Source of the DNA: Acinetobacter variabilis
GTDB lineage: Bacteria; Pseudomonadota; Gammaproteobacteria; Pseudomonadales; Moraxellaceae
NCBI RefSeq assembly: GCF_000369625.1
Contig: NZ_KB850117.1
Location: 1 to 64,000, forward strand
DNA length: 64,000 nt
Direction of reading: 5' to 3'
The notes below the pieces were generated by a model. The model searched no databases. It saw only the letters and a program-made list of their open reading frames with translations, and had not been told where the DNA came from. A program made the translations under genes and the position numbers. Below, in pieces: positions 1-8,748 of the stretch (its first letter is position 1; each line of letters starts with the position of its first letter).

Positions 1-187
1 TTGCTGTGATTGCAGCCCAATTCGATGGATAATCTTTTTCAGATTCAATCAATAATTGAACCGCTCTTTCTCTGATTTCAGGGGTATATTTTAATATTGT
101 CATCGGGATACTACGCTTCGCTACGTCTTTCGAAGCAATGCTTCTCATCTCAAGAAAAGTGGTCTCCGACAAACCCGGTACGGTTCA
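1..187 (-). mobile_element. IS3-family element, right end (partial)
   Basis: The first 103 bases, read on the minus strand, encode the start of an IS3-family OrfA (MTILKYTPEIRERAVQ) and match almost base for base the region 26988-27089 in the fuller copy at 25.1-27.2 kb. The outer terminal repeat (ending TACGGTTCA at 187) matches the repeat at 27154. The rest of the element lies outside the window. A short palindrome with GAAGCAATGCTTC (132-144) sits between the OrfA start and the terminal repeat, as in the other copy. Confidence 0.8.
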
Positions 188-442
188 ATATGATCAACCT
201 AAATATTACGCTGCAAATATTGATGGTAAGCTGGGTATTGGTTATTGGGAAAAGGATCCAAATACTGTACTGCAAAAAAACATTGAAAGAATATGAAAAT
301 ATGCTTCATCAATCATATGTTAGCCAAGAGGATCGTATTTCCATTAATGCACAATAGAAGAAGTTAAGTGTGAGTGTGCATACTTTAATGATGTTGCCTC
401 TAATACTATTGAGAAACTGATTGATCAAAGTATTTCAAATTA
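188..442 (+). pseudogene. frame-broken remnant of an unidentified gene
   Basis: Directly next to the IS3 end, three short stretches in two frames read like protein: YDQPKYYAANIDGKLGIGYW (about 190-250), LKEYENMLHQSYVSQEDRIS (about 282-345), and a final stretch ending SNTIEKLIDQSISN before TAA at 440-442. At least two frame changes are needed to join them, so this is a broken gene truncated at its 5' side by the IS element. I do not recognise the family. Confidence 0.35.
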
Positions 443-466
443 AGAAATAAATAATTTTATATTTAG

Positions 467-497
467 CTCTGATGGGATAACCATCAGGGTATTTTTT
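467..497 (+). terminator. rho-independent terminator
   Basis: A nine-pair stem (467-475 with 481-489, one G-T pair, loop of five) is followed by TATTTTTTT. It closes the broken gene upstream and precedes the small gene at 528. Confidence 0.7.
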
Positions 498-527
498 TGT
501 CATTAAAATCTAATTTGAGACATCATT

Positions 528-854
528 ATGAATGATTTTTTTCTAGAAACGAATCGAAGCATCAAAATCAATGACATTGAAGTTCGTCAGATACAGATGA
601 AAGACTTCGATACTTGGGCAATCCCTGCTGAGCCGTTAAAGAACTTCATTAAAGACCAAAATCATTCAAATGAAATTTTGAGAGGGTTATTCAAAGCTCA
701 TAGTGTACAGGTCATTTCGACCATGGCATGTGTTACTGATCTGAACAATGAATCACTAGTAGAATTTGCTGCTGATAAACAGGGATTTAAAGAGCTACTT
801 AGTGAAGTCATGAAAATGAATTACGGTACATTTCAAAACTACGTTATCGCTTGA
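528..854 (+). CDS. small phage-like hypothetical protein
   Basis: The 108-residue product has no signal peptide or membrane segment. The layout (a short beta-rich N-terminus IKINDIEVRQIQMKDF, a helical middle with FIKDQNHSNEILRGLFKAHS, and a C-terminal helix FKELLSEVMKMN) resembles small tail-assembly chaperone proteins found after tail-tube genes in Mu-like or siphovirus-like prophages. That comparison is from memory. No other phage gene survives nearby, so if correct this is an isolated prophage leftover. It lies between a terminator and a gene-free stretch of about 300 bases. Confidence 0.5.
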   Translation: MNDFFLETNRSIKINDIEVRQIQMKDFDTWAIPAEPLKNFIKDQNHSNEILRGLFKAHSVQVISTMACVTDLNNESLVEFAADKQGFKELLSEVMKMNYGTFQNYVIA

Positions 855-1150
855 ACTGAGGATAAGAAAGCTTGTTTGAATCGATATATTTCATCCGCAG
901 ATTATGCGCGAATGCTAAGAAATCTGGAGTTCGAATATTAACCAAAAAGAAGATCATTTTTTGATTTATGCGAGAGATCTATTCTATTTTTATATTTATA
1001 AGGCTAAACTTGCCTTCAATTTAATACTGGTATGTACCACTTAACTTTAGGGCGTGTCTTCAATATTAAATGTATTTAAAAATACTGTTTGCATGTTCGC
1101 CTAAACGATGATTTTCCATTATTAGATAATGATCTAGCTCAGGAATAGTG
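855..1150. other. intergenic region, no gene seen
   Basis: The stretch is AT-rich. I looked for a TPP-riboswitch-like core before the vitamin salvage genes (CTGAGA plus an ACCTGAT-like element) and did not see one. No convincing promoter or hairpin stands out. Confidence 0.4.
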
Positions 1151-2389
1151 ATGATGACCATAATTACCAATGATTTAGGTCATGGTATGGGCAATGCCTG
1201 GGAAAATAAAGACTGGGCACATATTTCTGATCCAGAATTACAAAGCCTGCAGCAGCACTATTCCTGTTTACAAGGTCATTTTGAGATTTTGTGGTATAGT
1301 CCCCGGCCATTTTCATCTGCGGCTCTGGTCAAGGTGGAGCAGGATTTTGTGATCAGGGATGAAGCAGTCGCGCATCAGTATTTGATTAAGCGCAGCCATT
1401 GTTCCTTTCGTCGTGCCCGCGATATTTTACAGGAGCATGCTGTTCTTCAGCATTTAGCTAGCAAAGAAATTCCTGTTGCAGCATTGATTAGCTCAAATCA
1501 AGGTCTGACTGCTTTAGAGCTAGGTGACTGGACCTATGAAGTCTATGCAAAAGCAGCCGGCTTAGATCTGTATGCAGATCAGCAATCCTGGAAACCTTTT
1601 TTCTATGCTGAACATGCTGCGAAAGCTGGGCAATTGCTGGCAAAGTTACATATGGCCATGCAGGATTTTCCTGAGCAGCAAGGCCGATCAGCATCTTATT
1701 TAGTGTCCAATCAGCAACTTTTAGACAGTGAAAATATCGTTACAGCCATTCAACGGCGCATTGTAAACAGTCCAGAATTAAGCCGTTACTTTGCCGACAA
1801 AAATTTGGATCCTTACTTTTTAGATCAAATCTTACAGGTTCACCAGCGTATTCAGCCTGTATTGCAACAAGCAAGCAGAATTTGGACCCATAACGATTTA
1901 CACGCTTCTAATCTATTTTGGTCATCGCCAGATGCCAAAGCTGAGATTACTGCCGTAATTGATTTTGGTTTATCTGACCGAAATTCGGCACTTTATGATC
2001 TGGCTGTGACGATTGAACGTAATTTCATTGATTGGTTGGAATTAAAGCAGAACCCACATATTCCGATTGATGAAGCCGGTTTAACCGCTTTTCTCCATGC
2101 TTATTTTTCCCAAATACATCCACAAGAAGATTTTAGTATTTTGCCAGAACTGCTGAAAATCGTGCATCTGGATTTCGCTTTTTCAGAGCTGGAGTATTTT
2201 GTGGGTATTACCCACAACCTCAACCATGCAGATGCGGCTTATTACGACTGGATTATCGGTCATGTAGACTGGTTCATTGGCGAACAAGGCCAACAATTTA
2301 CCCAGACTTTAACTCGGCTCATTCAAGATGAATTGCAAGCTTCTCAATGCTCTCTAAACCCAGCATCATCACCCACTTCACAGACATAA
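1151..2389 (+). CDS. APH-family small-molecule kinase (phosphotransferase)
   Basis: The 412-residue product belongs to the aminoglycoside phosphotransferase / choline-kinase-like fold. The catalytic loop HNDLH is at residues 247-251 and the metal-binding DFG at 271-273. Family members phosphorylate small hydroxylated metabolites such as choline, homoserine, thiamine or aminoglycosides. The next genes encode a TonB-dependent receptor and a PnuC-type vitamin permease, so I infer a salvage kinase that traps the imported vitamin (thiamine or nicotinamide riboside) by phosphorylation. Three starts are stacked, GTG at 1148 and ATG at 1151 and 1154; AGGA at 1141-1144 favours 1151. The substrate is not shown by the sequence, and a resistance or protein-kinase role cannot be excluded. 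Confidence 0.75.
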   Translation: MMTIITNDLGHGMGNAWENKDWAHISDPELQSLQQHYSCLQGHFEILWYSPRPFSSAALVKVEQDFVIRDEAVAHQYLIKRSHCSFRRARDILQEHAVLQHLASKEIPVAALISSNQGLTALELGDWTYEVYAKAAGLDLYADQQSWKPFFYAEHAAKAGQLLAKLHMAMQDFPEQQGRSASYLVSNQQLLDSENIVTAIQRRIVNSPELSRYFADKNLDPYFLDQILQVHQRIQPVLQQASRIWTHNDLHASNLFWSSPDAKAEITAVIDFGLSDRNSALYDLAVTIERNFIDWLELKQNPHIPIDEAGLTAFLHAYFSQIHPQEDFSILPELLKIVHLDFAFSELEYFVGITHNLNHADAAYYDWIIGHVDWFIGEQGQQFTQTLTRLIQDELQASQCSLNPASSPTSQT

Positions 2390-2397
2390 GGTTTCGT

Positions 2398-4566
2398 ATG
2401 AACACTCGTCAACTCAAACAGAATGTATTAACCCGATCTTTAAAAATGATCATTCTGTCACCGCTGTGTTTAGCCCCGCTGACTTATGCTGAAGACGATG
2501 TTCAACAGCTTGACACGATTGTGATCAAAGCCGATCAAAGCATGCCTTACTCAAGTGCCAAAGTGAATATTGAAGGTTTGGGTACGGACAGTCTTCAAAA
2601 AATACCTGCATCGGTCTCTATCTTGACTGCAGATCTCATTGCTGAACAACACGCGCGTGTGCTGAGCGATGTTGTAAAAAATGATGCAGCCATCGGTGAG
2701 GGCTATGCTGCAATTGGCTATTATCCAAACTTTGTCTCGCGTGGCTTTGCACTCGATTTGGCATCAAGCTACCTCATTAATGGCAATGTGATTCGTGGTG
2801 AACAAAATGTTGCACTTGAAAACAAAGAACGTGTGGAAATTTTAAAAGGCATTTCCGCGATTCAAAGTGGTATGTCGACCCCGGGTGGTGTGGTCAATTA
2901 TGTCACCAAGCGACCTAAAGATATCCAGGCCCTGACATTCTCTGCTGACCAACATGGACAGTTTTCAGTGGCAACTGATCTCGGTGGTTTTTGGGGTGAT
3001 GAGCAACAATTCGGATATCGCATCAATCTGGTGAATGAACAGATGGATTCTTATGTCGATCATGTGGAGGGTGAACGCTATTTAGCGGCATTGGCCTTAG
3101 ATTGGAAGATGTCAGCGCAATCCAAAGTAGAACTTGATCTAGAAGCACAGCGTTCCGAACAAAAATCAGTGCCAGGTTATCAATTACTGGATGGCAAAGT
3201 CCCAGAAAATGTGAAATGGGATCGATTGCTGGGTTATCAGACTTGGGGCAAACCGGTCACGATCGATAGTCTGAATAGCAGTTTAAAATATAGTTATGCT
3301 TTGAATGATGACTGGAACTTGGGACTCGTTGCCGCCCACAGTAAATCCAGAGTTGATGACTATTCAAGCTTTGCTTATGGTTATTATCGGGAAGGCTGTC
3401 TAGAAGCGTATTCCTGTAACACGTTTGGTAAAGCTGGCGAGTATGATATTTACGACTATCAAAATCCAGATGACACTTTTAAAACCAACCAATTTAAAGT
3501 CAAATTGGATGGGGTGATTGCTACCAATTGGGCGCAACATTATCTAAATTTTGATATTACACAAACCAATAAATCACGTGATCGTTTCGGTGATGTCTAT
3601 GAATGGATTGGTGTAGGTAATATTTATACAGAAACTACTGATGTTGAGCCAACAACTGTTGATGTTGGACAAAAGTATCAAGCGCTTAAAAGTAAACAAA
3701 CCGCATTCACAGCCTTAGATCGTATTGAATGGAATGAACATTGGACCACTTTGATTGGCGGAAAATGGATCAAGCTGGATGAACAAGCATATGATGCAGA
3801 TCGGGTAAAAGTCCGCGATACCGATTTAGCTAAATTTTTACCGCAATTCGCAATCAGCTATAGCCCCTTGGAATCGACTACCGTCTATGCCTCGTATGCC
3901 AAAGGCTTGTCAGATGGAAAAACAGCGCCTTGGTTTGCAGCGAATGCTGCTGAAACTCTAGCGCCGATCTATTCAGAGCAATATGAAGTTGGTTTCAAAC
4001 AACAGATCAAGCAGTTTTTATTGACTGCCTCGCTATTTGATTTACGCCAAGACAACCAATATAGCAAGCCGATTTCAGGACTTCGCTATTTTGTTGCGGA
4101 AGGCGAACAACATAGTCAGGGTCTGGAGCTCGGACTGAATGGTGCATTAACCGATCATCTGGCCTTAACTTCATCTTTAGCCTTGATCAAAGCCCGTTTA
4201 GAAAATGTGGAAGCGGTTGAATATGGCCATCATCAAGCGCAAAACGTGCCAAAAGTTCGTTTCGCAACGCATCTTCGCTATAACGTACCGAGCATTGTAG
4301 GTTTCACTGTTCTGGCAGGTGGTCAATACAGTTCCAGCAAATATGCCAATAAAGAGGGCACTGCGAAAGTCGCGGGTTATAGTGTGGTTGATTTAGGCGC
4401 TGCTTATCAATTTAAGCTGAATACGACCGATGCATTGCTGCGCTTGAATATTAATAATCTGTTCAACAAAAAATACTGGCGTGATGCAGGTGAATTTTTG
4501 GGTGATGATTATTTATTCTTGGGTTCGCCGCGTACAGCAACCTTGTCATTCAATCTGAACTTCTAA
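2398..4566 (+). CDS. TonB-dependent outer-membrane receptor
   Basis: The 722-residue product has a signal peptide (residues 1-31, ending LTYA), a plug domain (about 50-190, with KRPKD near its end) and a 22-strand-type barrel ending in NLNF, the usual terminal aromatic for BAM assembly. It resembles the siderophore-receptor branch. Its place between a kinase gene (8 bp upstream) and a PnuC-type permease (28 bp downstream) argues for vitamin rather than iron uptake, and no Fur box is visible upstream. The ATG at 2398 is chosen over the in-frame ATG at 2347 because it follows an AAGG motif and begins the signal peptide; the longer start would overlap the kinase gene. Confidence 0.85.
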   Translation: MNTRQLKQNVLTRSLKMIILSPLCLAPLTYAEDDVQQLDTIVIKADQSMPYSSAKVNIEGLGTDSLQKIPASVSILTADLIAEQHARVLSDVVKNDAAIGEGYAAIGYYPNFVSRGFALDLASSYLINGNVIRGEQNVALENKERVEILKGISAIQSGMSTPGGVVNYVTKRPKDIQALTFSADQHGQFSVATDLGGFWGDEQQFGYRINLVNEQMDSYVDHVEGERYLAALALDWKMSAQSKVELDLEAQRSEQKSVPGYQLLDGKVPENVKWDRLLGYQTWGKPVTIDSLNSSLKYSYALNDDWNLGLVAAHSKSRVDDYSSFAYGYYREGCLEAYSCNTFGKAGEYDIYDYQNPDDTFKTNQFKVKLDGVIATNWAQHYLNFDITQTNKSRDRFGDVYEWIGVGNIYTETTDVEPTTVDVGQKYQALKSKQTAFTALDRIEWNEHWTTLIGGKWIKLDEQAYDADRVKVRDTDLAKFLPQFAISYSPLESTTVYASYAKGLSDGKTAPWFAANAAETLAPIYSEQYEVGFKQQIKQFLLTASLFDLRQDNQYSKPISGLRYFVAEGEQHSQGLELGLNGALTDHLALTSSLALIKARLENVEAVEYGHHQAQNVPKVRFATHLRYNVPSIVGFTVLAGGQYSSSKYANKEGTAKVAGYSVVDLGAAYQFKLNTTDALLRLNINNLFNKKYWRDAGEFLGDDYLFLGSPRTATLSFNLNF

Positions 4567-4594
4567 ATTGGCTGCTTAATCAGGTTATATTGCT

Positions 4595-5164
4595 ATGGAA
4601 AATATAGAAATTGCAGCGTTCATTTTAAACGTTTTAGGTGTCTGGCTGACCTCCAAACAATATAAAGTCTGCTGGTTGGTGAATATTGTCGCTGTATTTT
4701 TATATATGATTATTTTTTATCGTGTCAATTTATTTGCAGACGCAGCATTACAAGCCGTATTTATCTTGATGCAACTGTATGGCTGGTATAGCTGGTCGAA
4801 GAAAAATCATGATCAGGCTATCACCGTGCAGATTGGCTATTTGAATAAAAAAATCTGGGTATATAGTCTGATTGTGGGTATTGTCGCCGGTCTGGCAATT
4901 GGCGCCTTATTTGCTCATTTCACCACAGCATCACTCCCTTGGTTGGATTCCATGTTGGCCTCTTTTAGCTTGGTGGCAAGTTATTGGGCAGCCAAAAAAT
5001 ATATTGAAAGCTGGGGATTATGGTGTGTTCTAGATGTAATTTATGTCGGTATGTACACCCATAAATCATTGTATTTAACAGCTGTACTCTATTTTCTCTT
5101 TATTCTTCTTGCACTAAATGGCTGGAGGATGTGGCGAAATCTTCATAGAGTGACATTATCTTGA
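4595..5164 (+). CDS. pnuC: PnuC-family vitamin transporter
   Basis: The 189-residue, strongly hydrophobic product has about seven membrane segments and the family signature LYGWYSW (61-67), part of the substrate-binding aromatic cluster. PnuC proteins move nicotinamide riboside by facilitated diffusion; close relatives PnuT and PnuX move thiamine and riboflavin. A kinase in the same operon fits the family logic, in which uptake is driven by intracellular phosphorylation. The exact vitamin is undecided: no NadR-type kinase and no riboswitch was seen. It is the last gene of the operon and faces exaC across a bidirectional terminator. Confidence 0.85.
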   Translation: MENIEIAAFILNVLGVWLTSKQYKVCWLVNIVAVFLYMIIFYRVNLFADAALQAVFILMQLYGWYSWSKKNHDQAITVQIGYLNKKIWVYSLIVGIVAGLAIGALFAHFTTASLPWLDSMLASFSLVASYWAAKKYIESWGLWCVLDVIYVGMYTHKSLYLTAVLYFLFILLALNGWRMWRNLHRVTLS

Positions 5165-5304
5165 AATGACACTATTGCAAATAGAAATTTGAGGTGATGC
5201 TCTTTCCTTTAAAAAAAAGTGTTTATAGACTAAAAACTTTATTTGAATTGGCCGCAGCTTGAAGATGTTGCTGATATTTTGTGAAAGCTAGCTACCATAC
5301 ATTC

Positions 5305-5330
5305 AAAGCGAACCGAAGTTCGCTTTTATT
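5305..5330. terminator. bidirectional terminator between pnuC and exaC
   Basis: A perfect nine-pair stem (AAAGCGAAC 5305-5313, loop CGAA, 5318-5326) runs into T residues on the plus strand and A residues before it, so it can serve both convergent genes. Confidence 0.8.
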
Positions 5331-5337
5331 TCACTTC

Positions 5338-6849
5338 TTAAAAGAACCCGGCTGGTTTGGTCGAATAGCTGACTAGCAAGTTTTTAGTCTGCTGATAATG
5401 ATCCAGCATCATTCTGTGATTCTCACGCCCAATCCCTGATTTTTTATAACCACCGAAAGCCGCATGGGCAGGGTAGATGTGATAACAGTTGGTCCAGACC
5501 CGGCCGGCCTGAATAGCACGGCCTGCACGGTAAGAGGTATGCGCTGAGCGTGACCAGACACCGGCACCGAGTCCATAAATCGTATCATTGGCGATCTTGA
5601 TCGCATCATCGAAGTCTTTGAAGGTGGTCACAGCCAGTACAGGCCCGAAGATTTCTTCCTGGAAGGTTTTCATGTCATTGGTGCCTTTAAAGATGGTCGG
5701 TTCAATATAGAAACCTTGACCCACTTCATGACGTGCTTCACCACCGGTCAGGATCTGTGCGCCTTCTTCACGGCCAGTGGCAATACAACCCAGAATCTTG
5801 TCCTGCTGTTCCTGTGAGGCTTGCGCACCAATCATGGTGTCGGTATCTAACGGATGACCAGTCTTAATCCGTTGCACCCGCTCTACTGCACGCGCCAGAA
5901 ATTCATCGGCAATACTTTCCTGTACCAAGGCACGGGAAGGACAGGTACAGATTTCACCCTGGTTCAGGGCAAACATGGCAAAGCCTTCCAGAGCTTTGTC
6001 CAGATAATCGTCTTCCTGATCCATAATGTCGGCAAAGAACAAGTTTGGTGATTTACCGCCAAGTTCCAGCGTTACCGGAATAATATTTTCAGTTGCATAC
6101 TGCATTATCATTTGGCCGACGGCAGTCGAGCCGGTAAAGGCAATCTTGGCAATACGGGGATTGGTCGCCAGTGGACGGCCGACTTCGACCCCGTAGCCAT
6201 TGACGATGTTCAACACGCCCGGCGGCAAAATGTCCTGAATCAGTTCAGCTAGCACCAGAATACTGACCGGAGTCTGTTCTGCAGGTTTCAGCACAATACA
6301 GTTGCCTGCAGCCAAGGCTGGCGCGAGTTTCCAGGCGGCCATCAGAATCGGGAAGTTCCAGGGAATGATTTGTCCGACTACACCAAGCGGTTCATGGAAA
6401 TGGTAGGCGATAGTATCTTCATCAATTTCGGAAATGCCACCTTCCTGAGCCCGGATACAGCCGGCAAAATAACGGAAATGGTCAATGGCCAGTGGAATAT
6501 CGGCAGCCAGCGTTTCACGGATCGGTTTTCCATTGTCCCAGGTTTCTGCTACAGCCAACATTTCCAGATTTTGTTCCAGACGGTCGGCAATTTTCAACAG
6601 AATATTGGAGCGGGTGGTCGGCGATGCTCTGTTCCATTGTTCTTTGGCTTTGTGCGCTGCATCCAGGGCCAATTCAATGTCTTCTACAGAAGAACGCGGT
6701 ACTTTGGTAAAGACTTTGCCATCTACTGGAGAGAGATTGTCAAAGTATTCGCCTTTGACCGGAGCGACCCATTCGCCGCCAATGAAATTATCGTATTGTG
6801 CTTTAAATTGAATTTTTGAACCAGGTTGATTGGGATCGATGTAACGCAT
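5338..6849 (-). CDS. exaC: acetaldehyde dehydrogenase (ExaC/AldB type)
   Basis: This 503-residue NAD(P)-dependent aldehyde dehydrogenase is close in sequence and length to E. coli AldB and to ExaC/AcoD of ethanol- and acetoin-degrading bacteria. Visible residues are N165 (PWNFP), the general base E262 (LELGGK) and the nucleophile C301 in NQGEIC. It should oxidise acetaldehyde to acetate in the cytoplasm. The divergent neighbour is a GAF-domain regulator, and an iron alcohol dehydrogenase lies beyond it, giving an ethanol-to-acetaldehyde-to-acetate set. AAGGAAAT precedes the ATG. The name aldB would be equally defensible. Confidence 0.92.
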   Translation of the reverse strand: MRYIDPNQPGSKIQFKAQYDNFIGGEWVAPVKGEYFDNLSPVDGKVFTKVPRSSVEDIELALDAAHKAKEQWNRASPTTRSNILLKIADRLEQNLEMLAVAETWDNGKPIRETLAADIPLAIDHFRYFAGCIRAQEGGISEIDEDTIAYHFHEPLGVVGQIIPWNFPILMAAWKLAPALAAGNCIVLKPAEQTPVSILVLAELIQDILPPGVLNIVNGYGVEVGRPLATNPRIAKIAFTGSTAVGQMIMQYATENIIPVTLELGGKSPNLFFADIMDQEDDYLDKALEGFAMFALNQGEICTCPSRALVQESIADEFLARAVERVQRIKTGHPLDTDTMIGAQASQEQQDKILGCIATGREEGAQILTGGEARHEVGQGFYIEPTIFKGTNDMKTFQEEIFGPVLAVTTFKDFDDAIKIANDTIYGLGAGVWSRSAHTSYRAGRAIQAGRVWTNCYHIYPAHAAFGGYKKSGIGRENHRMMLDHYQQTKNLLVSYSTKPAGFF

Positions 6850-7050
6850 ATTTATTTCCTTTGCTTATTTTCGTATGGCAAAACCGCTTCTACAGCTTTG
6901 GTATAAGGTACTTCTGCACCTTATTTGATTAATATAAATGAGGTAAGGTTGGAAAAAGGTTGGAGCTAGCATGTTCACGATCTTTTCATCTATTTTAAAA
7001 GAATAACGATTACAGCGGATGTAAATCATGAATTGTTGTGAGAATAAGGA

Positions 7051-8232
7051 ATGATGACAAAACAAGATTTGGCGCAAAAAAGGCACAATATCGATCAGCT
7101 TCGGCAAAGTAGCAGTTTATCTCCCCTGCATGCAGAACAGCTGGGACAGAGTATTGCCAGCTCTTGGCAGCGCTCATCCTCGGCTGAAATCCCTAAGAAT
7201 CGTTTAGCAGCACCACTGACAGATATAAAAAAGACCACTTCTTCTTTAACTTTAGCCTATGCTCTACACCATTGTGCACAAGACTTGAAACATATTGCAG
7301 AGCAGTCATCGATGGTGTTGGCAGTCGGTGATATAGGCAGCACTATCATCTGGACAGCGTCCAGCCCGCAAATGCAAAGTGCCGCAGAAAGTGTACATTT
7401 TATTGAAGGTGGACAATGGCGCGAAGAGCTAGTCGGAACCAATGCATTGGCATTATCCTTAAAAACTCAACAATCCAGCTGTGTCTTTTCCAGTGAACAT
7501 TACATGTCCTCCATTCATGATTGGGTTTGTTACGCTGCTCCGATTATTGATCCCTATTCAAAACAGGTCTTAGGTGTCATTGATCTGTCAACTACCTGGC
7601 CAAAGCATAACAGTTTAGCACTACTAGCTGCGGAGCGCTGTGCTACGATCATCCAGTCGGCTCTACTAGAATGCCAGAAGCAGCGCCTGTTTATTCGGGC
7701 TTTTTCAGTACCTCAAGTGCTGTTTAATGGCAAGGTGCTAGTTCTGACCCCTCGACAGATTGAAATTCTAGCCATTCTGGCCTTATGTCCGCAGGGCCTG
7801 AGTCTAGATACCTTGCATCAGGCCTTATATGGCGAACGCAAGGTCAGTATAGGGACTTTAAAAGCAGAAATGTCACAGTTACGCGATGTACTAGGTGGTA
7901 TGCTAGGTTCCAGACCCTATCGTTTATTGGCGGATGTAGAGGCTGACTTTTTAATGATGGAGCAATCCCTAGATGCTGGATATATTGATTCAGCCTTGAA
8001 ATTATGTACCGGCGTATTTCTGGCTAGAACAGAAAGTCCATTTCTATGCGCTTGGAGAGATTGTCTGGAATCACGCCTGAGCGATGCCATTTTCAAGGCT
8101 AATGAAACCGATGTCCTGCTGAAACATGTGGCACATTTTCCTGAAGCGATTGATGCTATAGAACGCCTGATTGAACTGATGCCCAAAATCCATCCCGTTC
8201 ATCAGACTCTGTTAAAATATAAAAATCTTTAA
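7051..8232 (+). CDS. GAF-domain transcriptional regulator of alcohol/aldehyde genes
   Basis: The 393-residue product starts like AcoR-type activators (SIASSWQRSSS near residue 30), followed by a GAF sensor domain (about 70-210). Instead of the AAA+ sigma-54 module it continues with a winged-helix-like segment (LTPRQIEILAILALC, about 233-300) and a helical tail. It is therefore not a sigma-54 activator but probably a direct DNA-binding regulator. It sits between exaC (divergent, 200 bp away) and the iron alcohol dehydrogenase, which it likely controls. The annotated ATG touches its own AAGGA motif; the ATG at 7054 is an alternative, and neither is ideally spaced. Confidence 0.75.
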   Translation: MMTKQDLAQKRHNIDQLRQSSSLSPLHAEQLGQSIASSWQRSSSAEIPKNRLAAPLTDIKKTTSSLTLAYALHHCAQDLKHIAEQSSMVLAVGDIGSTIIWTASSPQMQSAAESVHFIEGGQWREELVGTNALALSLKTQQSSCVFSSEHYMSSIHDWVCYAAPIIDPYSKQVLGVIDLSTTWPKHNSLALLAAERCATIIQSALLECQKQRLFIRAFSVPQVLFNGKVLVLTPRQIEILAILALCPQGLSLDTLHQALYGERKVSIGTLKAEMSQLRDVLGGMLGSRPYRLLADVEADFLMMEQSLDAGYIDSALKLCTGVFLARTESPFLCAWRDCLESRLSDAIFKANETDVLLKHVAHFPEAIDAIERLIELMPKIHPVHQTLLKYKNL

Positions 8233-8748
8233 AGCTGATGTAACTGTCGGTACAAAGCTAAACAGTTAAAATAGGAAAATTCTGGAATATTAAGTATTAT
8301 CCTTGCTTACTGTGGGTTTACTTATTGATTTAGACTGAACCTGATCCTAAAATTTTTATCAGTGGCTACCCAGTTTGCCTAGCTGCTTGATGGGATGCTC
8401 TTCATTAAAATCAGCTACGCTCACCTTCATGTCATTTGAAGGACGCGCAGTTTATTCCTCAGGGATCAAATATAATCGTAAGATAATACGCTATGAAATT
8501 TTATTTGTGGCTGAAACGGGCTAAAAAAATCTTGGCATTTTTCTACCATGGGATTAATGTCGATAATTATAATGAAAGGGGCTTGATAAAAAAGAAACAC
8601 CCCCCGTTTTTATCCTCTTATGAAGGCAAAAGGATCAGCCAGGAACAGGAAAATGCATGTCTGCTCTTGGCACACTTCCTCAGAAAGTGAAACAGGGGCT
8701 GTTAAAAATGTAAGTCAGATGATTGGAAAGAAGACTTACATTGAGGCA
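8233..8748. other. intergenic region, no gene supported
   Basis: About 515 bases lie between the regulator and the convergent alcohol dehydrogenase. Short open frames here (for example 8493-8690) lack a ribosome binding site and a recognisable product. A run of G at 8579 and of C at 8599-8604 could form a weak stem before GTTTTTA, a possible terminator. Nothing else is evident. Confidence 0.4.

Noticed and set aside
1020..1150. TPP or NAD-type riboswitch before the vitamin salvage genes
   Set aside because: No CTGAGA plus ACCTGAT-like core and no stable paired structure could be read; the region looks like plain AT-rich leader.
1151..2389. Aminoglycoside resistance gene
   Set aside because: The APH fold alone does not mean resistance; the receptor and PnuC neighbours argue for vitamin phosphorylation.
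6370..6819. Plus-strand frames inside exaC
   Set aside because: They mirror the coding strand of a well-conserved aldehyde dehydrogenase and have no recognisable products or ribosome binding sites.
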